Shown here piece after piece: positions 12,004 through 24,343 of a DNA stretch of 64,000 nucleotides (its first letter is position 1; the number at the start of each line of letters is the position of its first letter). The position numbers and the translations under genes are program-made. The DNA is from Albifimbria verrucaria. Taxonomy: Eukaryota > Ascomycota > Sordariomycetes > Hypocreales > Stachybotryaceae. Location: NCBI GenBank assembly GCA_020081605.1, contig JAHREC010000018.1, forward strand, positions 3,286,001-3,350,000. The letters are read 5' to 3'. The notes below the pieces were generated by a model. The model was not told the DNA's origin and searched no databases. It saw only the letters and a program-made list of their open reading frames with translations.

Positions 12004-14920
12004 TCAACCAATAAACTCATCTTGTACCATCATCTCCCACGGCCTTCCCTCCTTCCAGCATCTCTCCATCAGCTCCTTAGCTCGTTGTACCTGTGCTCAA
12101 TTTCGGTCATTAGCGATGCTCATGCTGAACAAATTCATCGGCCCCTTGTCTTACCTGCATCATCCCGCTGCTCTCTAGGCTTTCGAATCGTGCCATTACC
12201 ATAGTCTTTTGTGAATCAACTGCCGTCTCACATCCAGCAATAAACATTGGGAACAAGAAGCCCGTCTCCCCTGTACCACCTGTTCGGATATGCTGCATGC
12301 AGTTCAAGACCTCTTGTACTGGGCCCTGGACATCGACGTGCCCTGATGGCTTGCCTAGCACCCGCCGGTGGAGATGCACTAAGCCGGCCCAGTGAAAGGC
12401 CCTATTTGTGGCCTCCATCTCAGCAAGATCGAGTTCGTGGATTATGCTATTCTGGAGATGGCGGCAGGGCTTTAAGGGCTGTTCGATGCTTTCTAACAAC
12501 GATTGCTCTAGAGCTCGCGCTTGCTCTGTCGTATCTGAGCCAGCCACCCAGTCCGGCCAAATTTGGCCGTCTGGTCCAACCCGAGAGAAGTCACTGCGTC
12601 GTGCTAGTTCTGCTACTTGGGACAGCAGATAGGCGGCTCTCTTGGTAAACCCCATGATGCAGGACAGCTGATCCAGATCCATATCAATGACGGACTCCTG
12701 AAGCCAGCCCAATGACGGCGCGGCACTGTGCGGCCCCATGCTCAAACTTGCAATTATGTCCAAGTATGCCAGCCAGCTCCATAAGAATGCAAAGCCTCTG
12801 TCATCTCCTACAACAGTGCCATTTTTGGAGGAGTCTGCAAGTTGCTGGGTCATCATGTCTCGAGCAAGTCCAAGGTGTTGTTGCCATGGTATAGACGACC
12901 CGAAAGCACCAGGAGACACGACCTCGAGAGAAGCTAGCATGATGGCTGTGGCCAAACTGGCCGTAGATGCTGAGTTGTGCGGCTCGTTGAGTGTTGCTCT
13001 AAGTGCTGGGAATATGTCCTGCACCCACTCAGCCATTCGCATTGCTGGCACCTCTACCTGAAGCAAATGCGCTCGGTGCGATGCTGATGGTAGTTAGCAT
13101 TGTGCTAATCACAAGATACCCAATATGCAAAGGCTCGTACCAGAGTATGCTAGAACTAGGCTGAGGAGATTGTCGCTTCTAATGGCCAGGTGTGGCAATA
13201 TGGTGCGGAACGGATTTGTGCTAGGATCGTGATATGGGACAAGTGCTGTTGAGCAATGTTAGCCGGCTCAAGCCATGCCCCTGTTCATAAGGAAATACGT
13301 GCCCTTCGCTGTATGCTCTAAGAAGTGATGCTTCACCAGTCAGTATCACTGTTCCATGCGTGTTTCGCGGGTGCCTTCGTCCTATGTACTTACAAAGTAC
13401 TGTTTGAATAAGTTAGTCAGAGATTAATGCTGTGCTGTTGCAGGGCTTACCAGTAGATTCATTGGGTTGTTTCGGAGTCTTATCATCATCTGGTCAGAAC
13501 GGCGCAGGATCCAGTATATCGGATGAACGCTTACTTGTCAGGCAGAGGCTCAAGGTCCCAAGGGATCAGAATAGGCATCGTTTTGGCATGGAACGCCTGC
13601 CCCGAGGAACTGGTAAGGATGCATTTTACATCATGCCCGGGGTTTGTAGGAAGCGGTTCCTCTAAGAGGTCTACGGGTCCTTCGGCAAGGTCATTTGGCC
13701 AAGCATAGACTCGCGAAATTGCATTGGCATCGTCATTTTTGACTATGTCTTCATCTGGTTTCCATAGGTCATAACCATAGAATCTTCCAGCCTCCCAACC
13801 TGCCGGCCCCAAGCTGAGCTCATGCTCAGTATGACTGTGAAGACTCGATGCGAGATCGTGGGAAGCAGGCCGCGGCGAGAACTCAGAGTAGTCACTGCTT
13901 ACCGTGTGCCAAGTCTCGGGAGACTGGGCAAACTGGTGGCTAGATGGCCGCACGTGGTGAAGGTAGTCATCACTGTACGAAGACGTGGCGCTAGGTGTCA
14001 GTGGGACGCTTACCATCAACGGGTTGACAGGCACGTAAGTTACCAGAGGGCTTGAACCTGGGATGAGCCCTGGGGAGGACGACGATAGGGAGTATTGGGG
14101 TAATCATCTAGACATGACATGACAGATTTTGCTCTCTTATGGCGTCGGCGAAACGATTTGATGCCAAGTTGTGTCGTCTGGAGATACAAGCTAGGCGTAG
14201 CACTGATGCCTCGTCGTCTAGCCGAGATCCTCGGAGGTTCAGCCTGTGATTTTTCTTGCTCGACGTCGATAGAAGCAGTATCGTCGTGTAAATGACAGGT
14301 GGAGTGCGCACCACCGGCAGCATCCTCAGGAGTCCCAACGTCTTCAGCCGAGGGAATCAAGAAGCCACCGAACTGAACCGTGTCCGCATCCTCGTGAAAC
14401 GAGCTCAGCAACCCGAAGTGATTAGGCCTGGGTTGATTTGAGTGTGGTGCAGGCCTACTGTTCTGTCGAGGTTGATCGCCGGTCGTAGTAGGTTGACAAG
14501 GGCTGCACGGTTCAGCACTGCCTGTGACGGGGTGTTTGGCTCTGCGGCCTTCCCAGTTGAGTCGGATGCTGTAGTCGCAAACATCTCCATTCTTGAGACA
14601 GCTGCGGACCGAAGGCTGTTAGCGGACAGTTGCTAGGGCAGACTCCATGCTCAACAACATTCATCTCCTGCAGGAAGCATCCGGCTATAGGCGCTCCATG
14701 GAACTCCCAATTCAATTTGCTGGTGGTCTCAACTCAACTTGTTGCAGGTCAGGTGCTCTTCGCCACATTTCACCTTGCGTCCTTTGCATGGCCTAGAGAG
14801 TTGTGAGCTCAGTCTCCCTAGGGGTGCTACGATGGCCATGATGCCTCGGTGGTCATACCAACATCCATTACGGCTGCGACGCTTCGGCTGTAGAGCGCCA
14901 TTCTCTTTGGGGCGCGGCAT
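12004..14920 (-). CDS. Zn2Cys6 transcription factor with Fungal_trans_2-type domain
   Basis: Exon 1 starts at 14920 (MPRPKENGALQPKRRSRNGC). Exon 1 ends at 14859, exon 2 is 14792-14739 and exon 3 starts at 14601; spliced, they give the binuclear cluster CWPCKGRKVKCGEEHLTC then NNCLKNGDVC, a textbook C-x2-C-x6-C-x6-C-x2-C-x6-C. A low-complexity middle follows, then the conserved regulatory domain beginning LRNNPMNLLYF and continuing with VPYHDPSTNPFRTILPHLAI and LSLVLAYS. The C-terminus is VQRAKELMERCWKEGRPWEM and ends DEFIG at 12004, after an intron with donor just past GMMQ. A six-base microexon (13394-13399) encoding Tyr-Phe is inferred. One C run (plus-strand G at 14072-14075) is a base short. 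The target genes are unknown; the family regulates metabolic and stress genes. Confidence 0.85.
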
Positions 14921-15543
14921 ACTGAGGCCTATGTGTCATCCCTATTGAACGGCAACGGTGACGACTTCGGACGCCTCTGGAATCACAAGGCACGAGGACA
15001 GAAAGGAGTGGGGTAGAGTAAATAGGAATACGAAAGGGAGGCATGCTATGCGGTCGAAGGAACGGAGACACGGTATGTTCGAGTAAGCCTCGGCGAGGCC
15101 CGGGCCGTGCCGATCTTGGTGGTCAATTCAAGCACGGAGGCTCTGCTGAGGCTGGTGGAGCTGATGCTTGGGTGTAGTAGCAAAGACATGGGAAAATCAC
15201 CGAGAGCGCGAGTGAAACTGGGGAGATTGATATAGCTGGGCCGAGAGTGGTCACGAGAGCGTTGATCCTGGGGTACAGCGGCATTAGAGGGCGTAATGCA
15301 CGACAGCTGGACCCTCGACAAGCCCTCAGGTCAGGCATGAACATGGTAACGCAGATGTTCGTTGGTCGGTTGAGTCTCGTTGCTTCCGGCCCTCGGCCAT
15401 GCCTTGTGGCTGAAGACATCGGGTTGGCTGCAGTCAAGGAATATTCTTTGGAAACGTGGGGGTCCGCGCCTGTGCCGGGGGCAAGGGATGGGGCCCGCCA
15501 TCAGGGATCTTGAAATTTCCTCTTCATCTGTCTTTGCTTTTCT
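14921..15543. other. Intergenic, regulator promoter and PPWD1 3' flank
   Basis: Both neighbours are on the minus strand. Open frames on both strands here have no domain or splice support and are not called. Confidence 0.45.
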
Positions 15544-17541
15544 TTACATGATGTCGATGTTGAGAATCTTGATGTCTTCCTCGGGCTTCTCCTTGTGCGT
15601 CCGCACGCCCTCAATCTTGTGGATGACGTCCAGGCCTTGAGTGGCGCGCCCGAATATCGTGTGCTTGCCATCAAGCCAGGGCTGCAGGGGTTGTCAGCGG
15701 GGTTGGAATCGGCGATGATGGGTTCGGGTCGAAGTGCGTGACCACTTACCGTCTTCTCTGTAGTAATGAAAAACTGGCTGCCATTAGTATTGGGACCTGC
15801 ATTGGCCATGCTCACTGTGTACGGCTTGTCGTGTTTCAGGCTGCTAAACTCGTCTTCGAACTCCCTGCCCCAGATACTTTCACCGCCAGTCCTGTCACCG
15901 AGGGATCACCCCTGGATCATGAATTTTGGAATGACTCGGTGAAATATAGTGTTGTTGTAATAGCCGCGCTTGGAGTGGGTAACGAAATTCTCGACAGCCT
16001 TCGGTGCCGCATCGGGAAAGAGGCGAATATAAATATCTCCATAGTTGGTATGGAGAATTGCCGAGGTCCCAGTCTCGGTGGCCTTAGCTTGCTGCTCCTT
16101 CTTGTGCCCCAGCACCGTCGGTCTCTCGTTTTGGATGTCTCGTGTGGATTTGGAGAAGTCTTCGTCATTGGTGAACATGTAGAAGCGGACCTTGCCGACG
16201 CCCGTCGCGACGAGGATCGGGTCTCTGGTTTCGGATTCTTGTAGTAATGGATTGCTGGACGCGCCCATCTCCACCGTCGTAATGCCCTTCTTCTGCGGTG
16301 CCCCTTGATAGATGCCCAGGTTGACGGCGCGGAAGTTCTCATCCTTGCCGTACACCTTGACAACCTGGTTGGTGTAGGTGTTGAGGACCTTTATGCCAAG
16401 CATTGAGCCGTAGATGATGAAATTGCTTGATTCGTCAAAGATGACATTAGACTTGTTCTTGAACATTTCCTGGCTCTCGATTTCTCTTTCCTGGGCTAGC
16501 CTTCGTCCAAACTCGACGTTATCAAGCTTCTGCGCAGACGTGCCGGCCTGTTGCATCTCCTCAATCACCTGCAGTGACTCGTCATAAGTTCGGTGTAGCT
16601 TGGCAGAAGCGAAGTCGAAGATACGTATTTTACGATCGGGCAAGGAGAAAGCCGCCAGTTGCTTCCCATTGGGGATATCGTCAAGCTTGCGGGTGTTGAC
16701 TTGGCCTTCTTGAAGTCAAAGAGGTTCGTCGAGCTCTTGAATGCGAAGACGTTGTCAGGCTTCTCATAGTTATTGCCCGGTTCCCAATATTCAACCATGC
16801 CGTTTTGATCAGCTGAAACAACGCAGTTGTATGCCTCGTTGTACGCCATGAGGTGAACTGGGCTTCGGTGGAGGCCCTTGATCGTGTGGATGGGTGTCTC
16901 GTTTTCTCCTCTCCCATCGAAAATATGTATCAAAGGCTTGCTACTCTCAGATACGGCCAATAGCGGGAGCGATGCGCCTCTCTTGTGCACCCAAGACACG
17001 CATTTCGGCGTAAAGCCGAGAGTCAACATCGAGAGAAGATCAAAGGTAATGACATCAAAGATCTTGATGGTGTCGTCCACGCCAGCAGTCGCAAAGCTAC
17101 GCCCATCCTGGCTAACGGACACAGACGTGATCTCGCCGCTATGGGCCTTGAACTCCTTGACAAACTCAATACCCTGAGCAATCTTTTTCCAGAACTTGAC
17201 AACGCCGTCGACAGAAGATGTGATGAGGAATTCGGTCAGGGGTCCAAGTGACGAAGAGCAGCTGCTCCTTGTGCATCAGCGACCTCGAATATCGTGCCGA
17301 CTTGGGCAAGGCGGCGACATATAACCTCTCGTGGGGCAAGACACGGCGTTTCTTCTTGGGAGCTTCGGAGGGTAGCTGGGGACCCATATCATCGTCGGAA
17401 GAGGTGTCTGCGACCTGGTTAGAGCGGTTGCTGGCAGGCAGTAGAAGCCGGCGCAAACGTACCTGAGCCATCTTGCTCGGCAAACTGCGAATGGCTTCGC
17501 TTTTGCGACCGATTGTCATCCTCACTCGCCGGCTCCGCCAT
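15544..17541 (-). CDS. WD40-repeat peptidyl-prolyl isomerase (PPWD1 / CYP15)
   Basis: The start is [20 protein letters not shown] at 17541. A first intron joins the acidic-basic N-terminus to [22 protein letters not shown]40 repeats follow (for example [20 protein letters not shown] and [17 protein letters not shown]). The C-terminal third is a cyclophilin domain with [58 protein letters not shown] and [20 protein letters not shown]; an intron separates the last two. Family members act in the spliceosome and catalyse proline isomerisation. C runs one base short break the frame at 17239-17242 and 16671-16674, and at about 15904-15911 three missing bases leave an in-frame TGA inside the conserved QGGDPLGD region. 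Expected length is about 620 residues. Confidence 0.92.
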
Positions 17542-18490
17542 TTTGCTTAGAGGGAAATGAGTCGGGAGGAAAGTAATTGCTTGCGCGGCGCTTCGTGAGT
17601 GGGAGAGGTCGGACGCTGCCTGTATGTTGAGGTTATCCAAAGCAAGCTGCGCGCGGCGAGCAATTGCTACCCGTGTATTTTCAAGTGGTCAGTAGAGGTA
17701 CCAGGCCAGTCGCGAATTGCAGTAGGAAGTACCTTGCCTAGGTGAGCGAGGTAAGTGGATAGGTAGGTACCTGTTAGCAGCCAGTAGCTCACCTAGATCC
17801 CATCTCAGCCACAGCCGCAGCCGGCAGCCTTACGCCTCAGATTGACAGCCACTGTAAGCCAGTGGGAGTTGGGACCTGCAATTCGGGCCTTCGGGACAAC
17901 CAAGTGTTGAAACAGACACACCAGCTGTCAACTCACTTGCCTGAGGTACCTACAGTATCTACCTAGTCCAGGTACAGTACCTAAGAACTTTTCCCTGGTG
18001 GTTTCATGTGGGAGAGACACAGATGTTGCGTGCGTCTCCTCCTTCCAATTGACTGCCAAAAACCTACTGTGCCTATCTATAAATCATGGACGACGATCCA
18101 GAGTAACAAACTCCGTGGACTATCCTTGTCAGAACCTGTCAATTGGGGAAAGCCTGGCATCGCGTGACCTTGATCCGGCAAGTTGGTGGGTGGAGATCTA
18201 CGGATGCTTCAATTGCCCCGTCTCGGCTTCTGGTGGAGTGGTGACGTCCGACACCATGGCACATCTGGGACTAGGGGATCCTTTCGGGTTCCAGCCCGTC
18301 TCTGAAGTAAAACAAAACCGTACAACTACTCATACATGAGCGAACTGCGAATCTTTTCCTTGTTTCCGTCATACCTTTTCAGCGTTCCTCGTTAAGCGTA
18401 TTTGAACAAAGGCCATTGTATCCGTCGACGTCGCCAACAATCACAGCTATAACGCAGGAACAGACGCCCACAAGGCCAGATATCCCCATC
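17542..18490. other. Divergent promoter region with GGTACCT motifs
   Basis: PPWD1 and the FAR-17a-like gene diverge here. About 17690-17990 is rich in AGGTACC, TACCTAG and CAGGTA motifs. No coding sequence is supported. Confidence 0.5.
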
Positions 18491-19255
18491 ATGGCTAAGC
18501 ACCGCCTTCAGAGGCTCACTTCGCCTTCGCCGGCAGGCTCTCTCCTGCTGCATCTTCTCGGCGCCGCCTCGTTCTCCTACAGCTTCTACTACCTCACCAT
18601 ATGGGAGACGCCCATGTCCAAGGCCTACGGCTGGCACTTTCAGTTCCTGACCATCATCGGTCTCACCACGTCCTTTGTGGCCTTTGTGTTGGGTGCTCTG
18701 GCCGACATCACCATGAGCCAGTCGCTTTTCAGGGCCAAGAACGCGGTGGCGGTCGTGGCCACGCCTCTGGAGGTGGTCATCTCCATCCTGTACTGGGGCA
18801 TTCGCTTCATCGACAAGAAACTGCTGTTCCCGCCAGAGTTCGAGCTGCCGCTTCTGCCGGATGTTGGGTTCCATCTGGCTCCCGCCGTCCTCCTGACGCT
18901 GGATCTTATTCTGTTCAGCCCTCCATGGACGATTCCAGCATATGGAGCAATGGCCCTGAGCACTACCCTGGCGCTTGCCTACTGGTACTGGGTTGAGTTG
19001 TGTTTTAGCAAAAACGGCTGGTGAGTACAGCTATCTGCTGACATCTATATCCTGGACACACCCAATCTTACATGCCACAGGTACCCTTACCCCATCTTCA
19101 GCGTGCTCTCAATCCCGCAGCGTGCCGGGTTGTTCGTCTTTTCGGCATTCTTGGTTACCTTGTCTTCCAGCGGCCTCAAATGGGTGTATGGAGTCGTCAA
19201 CGGATACGAAGGGGCTCGAAAGGAAGCGCACAAGCCCCTGAAGAAGGTACAGTAA
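18491..19255 (+). CDS. FAR-17a/AIG1-like integral membrane protein
   Basis: Exons 18491-19020 and 19081-19255 splice in phase (TG/G for Trp) to 234 residues. The sequence matches the FAR-17a/AIG1-like family: a hydrophobic N-terminal helix (SLLLHLLGAASFSYSFYYLT), GWHFQFLTIIGLTTSFVAFV, PLEVVISILYWGI, a loop ending DVGFHLAPAVLLTLDLILFS, and AYWYWVELCFSKNGWYPYPI. About six membrane segments are expected. Animal members (AIG1, ADTRP) hydrolyse fatty-acid esters of hydroxy fatty acids using a Thr/His pair; an equivalent role in the fungal endomembrane system is only inferred. The His in DVGFHL is a candidate catalytic residue. Start choice is the first ATG followed by the hydrophobic helix. No frameshift. 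Confidence 0.85.
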
Positions 19256-19288
19256 GTGAGCATGGTGAGCTGATGCTCATGCGCCTGG

Positions 19289-19308
19289 GTCTGTCTGTCT
19301 GTCTGTCT
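19289..19308. repeat. (GTCT)5 microsatellite
   Basis: Five perfect GTCT units lie just downstream of the FAR-17a-like stop codon, probably in its 3' untranslated region. Confidence 0.9.
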
Positions 19309-19743
19309 AAAGGGAAGCCATTGGAGTGAGAGAGAGCAGTTCATGACCTGCATAATGAATTCATAGACGGCACAGTTGTGTCACATTGCATTATCCATAG
19401 ATCATAGACTTCCTTACCCGTAGCCCTTCGAATTTGACCCTCATTATGAGGGATAGCCATGTATTCCTGTCAATTCAACCTCGGCATGATCTCATCTTGC
19501 ACAATTGCGTTGCGACAGTGAATGAGGGTTGCCCCACCATCATGTGGTACCTCGTGCGCCATAACACTCGCAGTGGTGGCCCAAGTACCCTCAGATATGC
19601 CTTAGCTACAGTTGGCGGGGCTCATCATAGTCACTACGCGCTACCTATTTGGACAAGAATATCACTTCTTTCAATTTCCGTTGTCAAGACCAGGACTTGG
19701 TTAGCAACCCCTACAGAGCTACGTGCAAGCGTATCCTGCAACT

Positions 19744-20523
19744 ATGGATATTGACGATATCCTTCATTCCGTCGACCCGGACTCGCACGGCACGCCCTTG
19801 GCCACGCGCGACTTGCAGGCCTTGACGCGTCTTTGGGTTGCAGAGAGGTCGGCGCCTGAGCTCCTCGAGTAAGTCTTTGTATGCCGTGGCCCGAGATGAT
19901 GCTCGACCTGACGAGATAACCTAGTTGGCCTTCTGGCGGCTTGTTTGAGCGGGTCAATGCCAACATTAAGTCTCAGATTGAGAAGATTGAGGACATGACT
20001 GGTGACATGGACCCCAAGACCAACTTTGCCTTGATAGTTATTCAAACCGAGTTGGAACGATACAAGTTCCTTGTGAGAAGTTACTTACGAGCTCGGATGT
20101 CAAAGGTGAGCCTGATTGAGTGTTGGCCTCTGCCACGTCAAAGGGTACTAAATGTCTGACCAGATTGACAAACACACTCTGCATTATCTTTCAACCGAGG
20201 AGCTGAGGGCACGCCTTTCGCCCACCGAACTCGCGTACGCTACAAGGCACCAGGCTCTGCTGCACAACCACTACTTGTCATCCTTTCTCGGGTCCTTTCC
20301 GCAGCAGCTGCAGAACCTCAACGACACTGCAGGCAACGTGAGCATGATCGACAGCCCGGAGCTTGACACGGCTGTGTTTATCCGTATGCTTTGCGACAAG
20401 GATGTCCATGGTAAGGGCACTGATGCCGATGTCACCTTACCAGCAACCCAAGGGGATATTCTTATTCTCCGATGGTCAAGTGCCAAACCTCTGCTCGACG
20501 CAGGCGAAGCAGAGCTGGTATGA
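19744..20523 (+). CDS. SLD5: DNA replication complex GINS protein SLD5
   Basis: Three exons (19744-19868, 19925-20105, 20164-20523) splice in phase to 221 residues, the normal size. The N-terminus [13 protein letters not shown] and the helical core [20 protein letters not shown], then [19 protein letters not shown], are diagnostic of SLD5. [20 protein letters not shown] and the C-terminal beta-rich part ([16 protein letters not shown]) complete the domain. SLD5 with PSF1-3 forms GINS, part of the CMG replicative helicase. The reading frame is intact and all three exons have canonical borders. Confidence 0.95.
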
Positions 20524-21970
20524 GCGGTAGCTCTACTGCCTAGGAAATTCAATGACCCGAGGCCTAAGGCCTAGGCTTGAAGCACGCCGAGATCGTGGGC
20601 CTCGCTTATCTTCAGCTCATCCCTGCTGCGTCCTCTTGTACAGAGTCCACGCTTCAAACAGGCACGAGTTTACCTACCCAGCAGAGGCTCTTTTCACACG
20701 GCCCGACGACGACTCGCACATACCGCAATGCATATCACGTTCTCAAGCATTGGACTATGCAAAGCCCTCTTATTGTGGCAAGCCATAGTGTCTGCCACCT
20801 CCATCTAGGCACACCAAAGGTGCATGACCGAGGCTACCAAATGCTATATACTTCGAGCCTTGTCATCAATCTATGCCAACGACACAATCGTCTTTAGCAG
20901 AATATGCAGGCGAACCGACCTTTTACCCTTCACGATGATAGCCAGATGATGCCATATTGAAGCCCTAAGGCTAGAGAGAGACCCAAATTATTCTAGAGAG
21001 ACATATCTAGAGTATCATGCGTATTTATACAGTCCAGTATAGTATGCAGAGGCAAAAGCATTGTTCAATTGTCAACACTAAAAGAATATCCCTGGCAATA
21101 TCAGGCCTAACTCGACAAATATTCAGATACCAGTCGGACAGTATAACTAGCCACCAAGAAAGCGCATCATGACCTCAATCGGCAAAAATGGTGATATAAC
21201 ATAATAGTCAGACTGCAAGGAGATACTTTGTGGTGGAATACGCTTTGATACAATGCCCTCGTCTGAGAGGATGGCGCACCTGGGGGTTTCACGATCTCTA
21301 AGCAGGGTAATCAAAATAAGATAGAGCATTTATTTACTCAATAAAATAACATCACTTCGGTGGTAGTTATGCTTCTATTCATTTATGTTTATTTGTATGG
21401 TATGTCAATGAGCCCTAGTCTAGGGAACTCTTTGCAACTTCTAATGCTCATGCTATGATTTGGTATTTGTTGTGCCAAGATGTCAATCATCTTTGCCCTG
21501 AACGCCAATAAATTGTTCCCTCAACCTTGTAAATGCAACCATCACTTGTGATGGTACCAGAGTGCAATGCGATGATAATGATGATGGTAATGGATGAGGT
21601 GGTAGAGAGTGTATGCATCTAATCCCCAGAACCTAAGGATATAGGATCCTCTCGGCATCTCGAGAATAGATGCCTGTCTGTAGCTGGTTTGATCACGTAA
21701 AGAAAAATCATGGTTGGACCGATCGAAGGTGTGAAGGAATGACAGCATTCATCAAGCCCATCTCGACCAGGTATTCTCCATGGAGACCAAGATAGCCTGC
21801 CGTCGGAGACGAGAACTGACGGCGGTGGAATGCTGGGCGAGGACTAGACCAGCGACGTTCAGGCTTGCTGTCCAAGATACTGTTCGTTCGCTCCCGCTTT
21901 GTGCTATAGAATGAGGTTGGGCCTGCTCTAACGATAAGAGCCGAGGACTTGGGACGCTCCTGTGTGATAC
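20524..21970. other. Intergenic between convergent genes, AT-rich
   Basis: SLD5 and the next minus-strand gene converge on this 1.4 kb. It is AT-rich with many short TA-containing words around 20940-21110 and 21300-21420. No gene, tRNA or inverted repeat of note was found. Confidence 0.5.
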
Positions 21971-24343
21971 TTAGGGAAGGGCGGATGGGGGCTGTGTTTC
22001 TGTGACCATCTCTGTAGTGATGGAGTCTATGGCGGATTCTTCCTCTGTTTCGGGTATAGCGAGGTGATCCTTTGATACATGTTCAGGTGCAATTGGTTCT
22101 GTCATGAGTGCTGAGGTGACATCAGCTTTGGGCATTGCACTTGTAACAATAGGGACGTCGGAGTCTGGGTTTGAACTCGATGAGCATTCAGCGAGAATCT
22201 CTGGCTCGAATTGAAAGAATGGTGAATGCTTTGAGTGTCATCCACAAGACACGGAGGCACCTGGTCCATTTCTGGCTTGTGTGCAATGTTGAGTGGGCCA
22301 GCTGAAGTGTTCGAAGATGCCTGGGCGTCTTTGCTCTGGGGTGGTACTACCGTTTCAATACCATCTGAACAAATAGATGTAGGTAGATCTGGGGAGGACT
22401 TCGAGCTGCCAAACGCATTTTGGAAAGGAGGTGCGTCGTAAGTCGCGTGCATTTCCTCGTGAGGAGGCACTATATCCTGAGTGCTTATGGGAGCACCCAT
22501 TAAGTCATCGTCCATCAAGCGAATCCCGAAGGTAGGCGGTCCACGAGTGCCGACGCGGCTCGACTCTGGAGTAATGAGTATGCTGTCTTGAGGACTGATA
22601 CTATCAGTATCTACTAAGCTTGGTGTGGATGAGTCGTCCGTCAGGTAGGCATCATCTGAAATCAGGTCTGCCATGTAGCTGTGAGCTTGTATGAACTCGT
22701 TGGATGCAGATGGCCGTCTTCTGGGCTCAGACATAGAAACTTGTCGTAGATTAGGTTGGGCCTTTCTCTTTGAAAGCGATTGTCTGGTAGGTGTAACAGG
22801 AGCTTCATCTGGCATCATTGGGCCTGATGTGCTTGGGCGGTTATCATCGGAGGTAGACGTTCTAGCATCGAACAACTTCAAGCTTATGGGAAGGTCTGCG
22901 CAGTCAAGCGAGCAGGTGTCTTTGCATAGCATGGTGATATCGGCTCGTAGTTGCTCCTTGATCTCTGTCAAGAGGCGATCTGTAGTTGCCTGAAGATGTT
23001 CAGCGTTGGACGAGTTGCTCCCAGTAGGATCACATATGACAGTGTCGAGAATGAGATGTCCACGCTTGTGAACTGTTAATGACAGGGAGGCACCGGTTCC
23101 CTTGAGTAGATGCGGAATTCCTGACTTGACACGATTCACCAGGGCTTGAGTTGTGTTGCGGTTGTGAGTGGCCGAGGCATCAAGTGAAATGCGGATGGGG
23201 TTGAGGATAAGATGACCCAAGCCTTCGATCTTGCGAACGTTGAAAGTCAAATCATCTACTGCGTTCAAGCCACGATCTGCGAGATCCCGTACGCTCTCCA
23301 ACTGCTCCTTCAGATAAGTCGCGAGGTCGTCGAATTCATGAGCCTCATCCTGGTCGAACAGAACTCTACAAGTCTGAAGTCGGTGAGAAAGATGGTTGTA
23401 GTCTGGTCCTATGCTGTTCCTGATTTTGACCAGTGCATCAAATGCACCATCAACAACGTGACTGCAGCCACCACTTCCTTCAAGGCCATCGCACCAACGG
23501 TGTACTTCGTCAAATCGAATTTTGCGTTCCTCGAAGGCTACATCTAGCAGCTTTGTTGCCTTGGACAGGACATTCTCGCCGAGCAGGACGGTCAGGGAGT
23601 GGCCTGGCGGCTCTCTATCCTAAAAGAAGCAGCTTTCGAGGTAGTTTGACAACGGCTTCGTAAGAACAACTCGATGATGTAGCCCGGCGTGGAAGGGGAG
23701 CGGCTGGCATCCGCAGCTAGAGGGATACAGCACGGGGCCTGAGGTAGACCGATAGAGGGGCGGCTAGTTTCCGGACGCACGGCTACTGGATCGGTCTCTG
23801 CGTCGCGGAAGCCAGGGTCATGGCGGGACAGGAAGGAAGAGACTGCAAGCCGGCACTCTGCTACGACGTCCTGCTCCAGTTGGGGATCCACAGGGTCCTG
23901 TTCATAAGAAGTAAAAGTTTCTTCGGCCCAGCGAAGGCCCTGCCGGTCAATGCAATAAGTGACCTGGAAGCGCATAGGCCTGGACTGGGATGGTGCTTGG
24001 GGCGGGTCCAATGCGGTGCGGTCTCGACGCGTGATGAGTTCGGCGGAGCAGTGCTGCAGCCGGCGCAGCAGGGCTTGGCACACCTGGTCGGACGGCTCAA
24101 AACTCGGTGAGGCCTTGAACTCAGCATGATGTTCCGAGTTGAGAGGCTGGCTGAACCTGAGGAACAGACGGACGCGCAGGCTGGAGGGAGGAGACAGCGG
24201 GTGGTGCGAGGTGGACGGGCGATCCAGGGAGAGGCCCGACTTTGTCTTTTTCCTGCCGACGAGAGGAAGCTCCTCCGAGTGCCGAGGAAGCTGTAGCGGG
24301 ATTCAGGATCCGCGGTGCGAGGACGCGGCTGCTGCGCGTCCAT
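21971..24343 (-). CDS. Large unrecognised fungal protein, Ser/Pro-rich C-terminal half
   Basis: The likely start is MDAQQPRPRTADPESRYSFL at 24343. The N-terminal half looks like a folded domain: LRVRLFLRFSQPLNSEHHAE, then VCQALLRRLQHCSAELITRR, MRFQVTYCIDRQGLRWAEE and LVKIRNSIGPDYNHLSHRLQ, and ESVRDLADRGLNAVDDLTFN. The second half is Ser/Thr/Pro/Asp-rich and probably disordered. C runs one base short break the frame at about 24227-24229 and 23595-23597. A further shift near 22220 gives a more protein-like tail that ends at 21971 rather than at 22102. The product would be about 780 residues with no membrane segment. I do not recognise the family and assign no function. Confidence 0.65.

Noticed and set aside
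15046..15513. Frames between the Zn2Cys6 gene and PPWD1 on both strands
   Set aside because: No family, no splice structure, and they lie in expected promoter and 3' UTR sequence.
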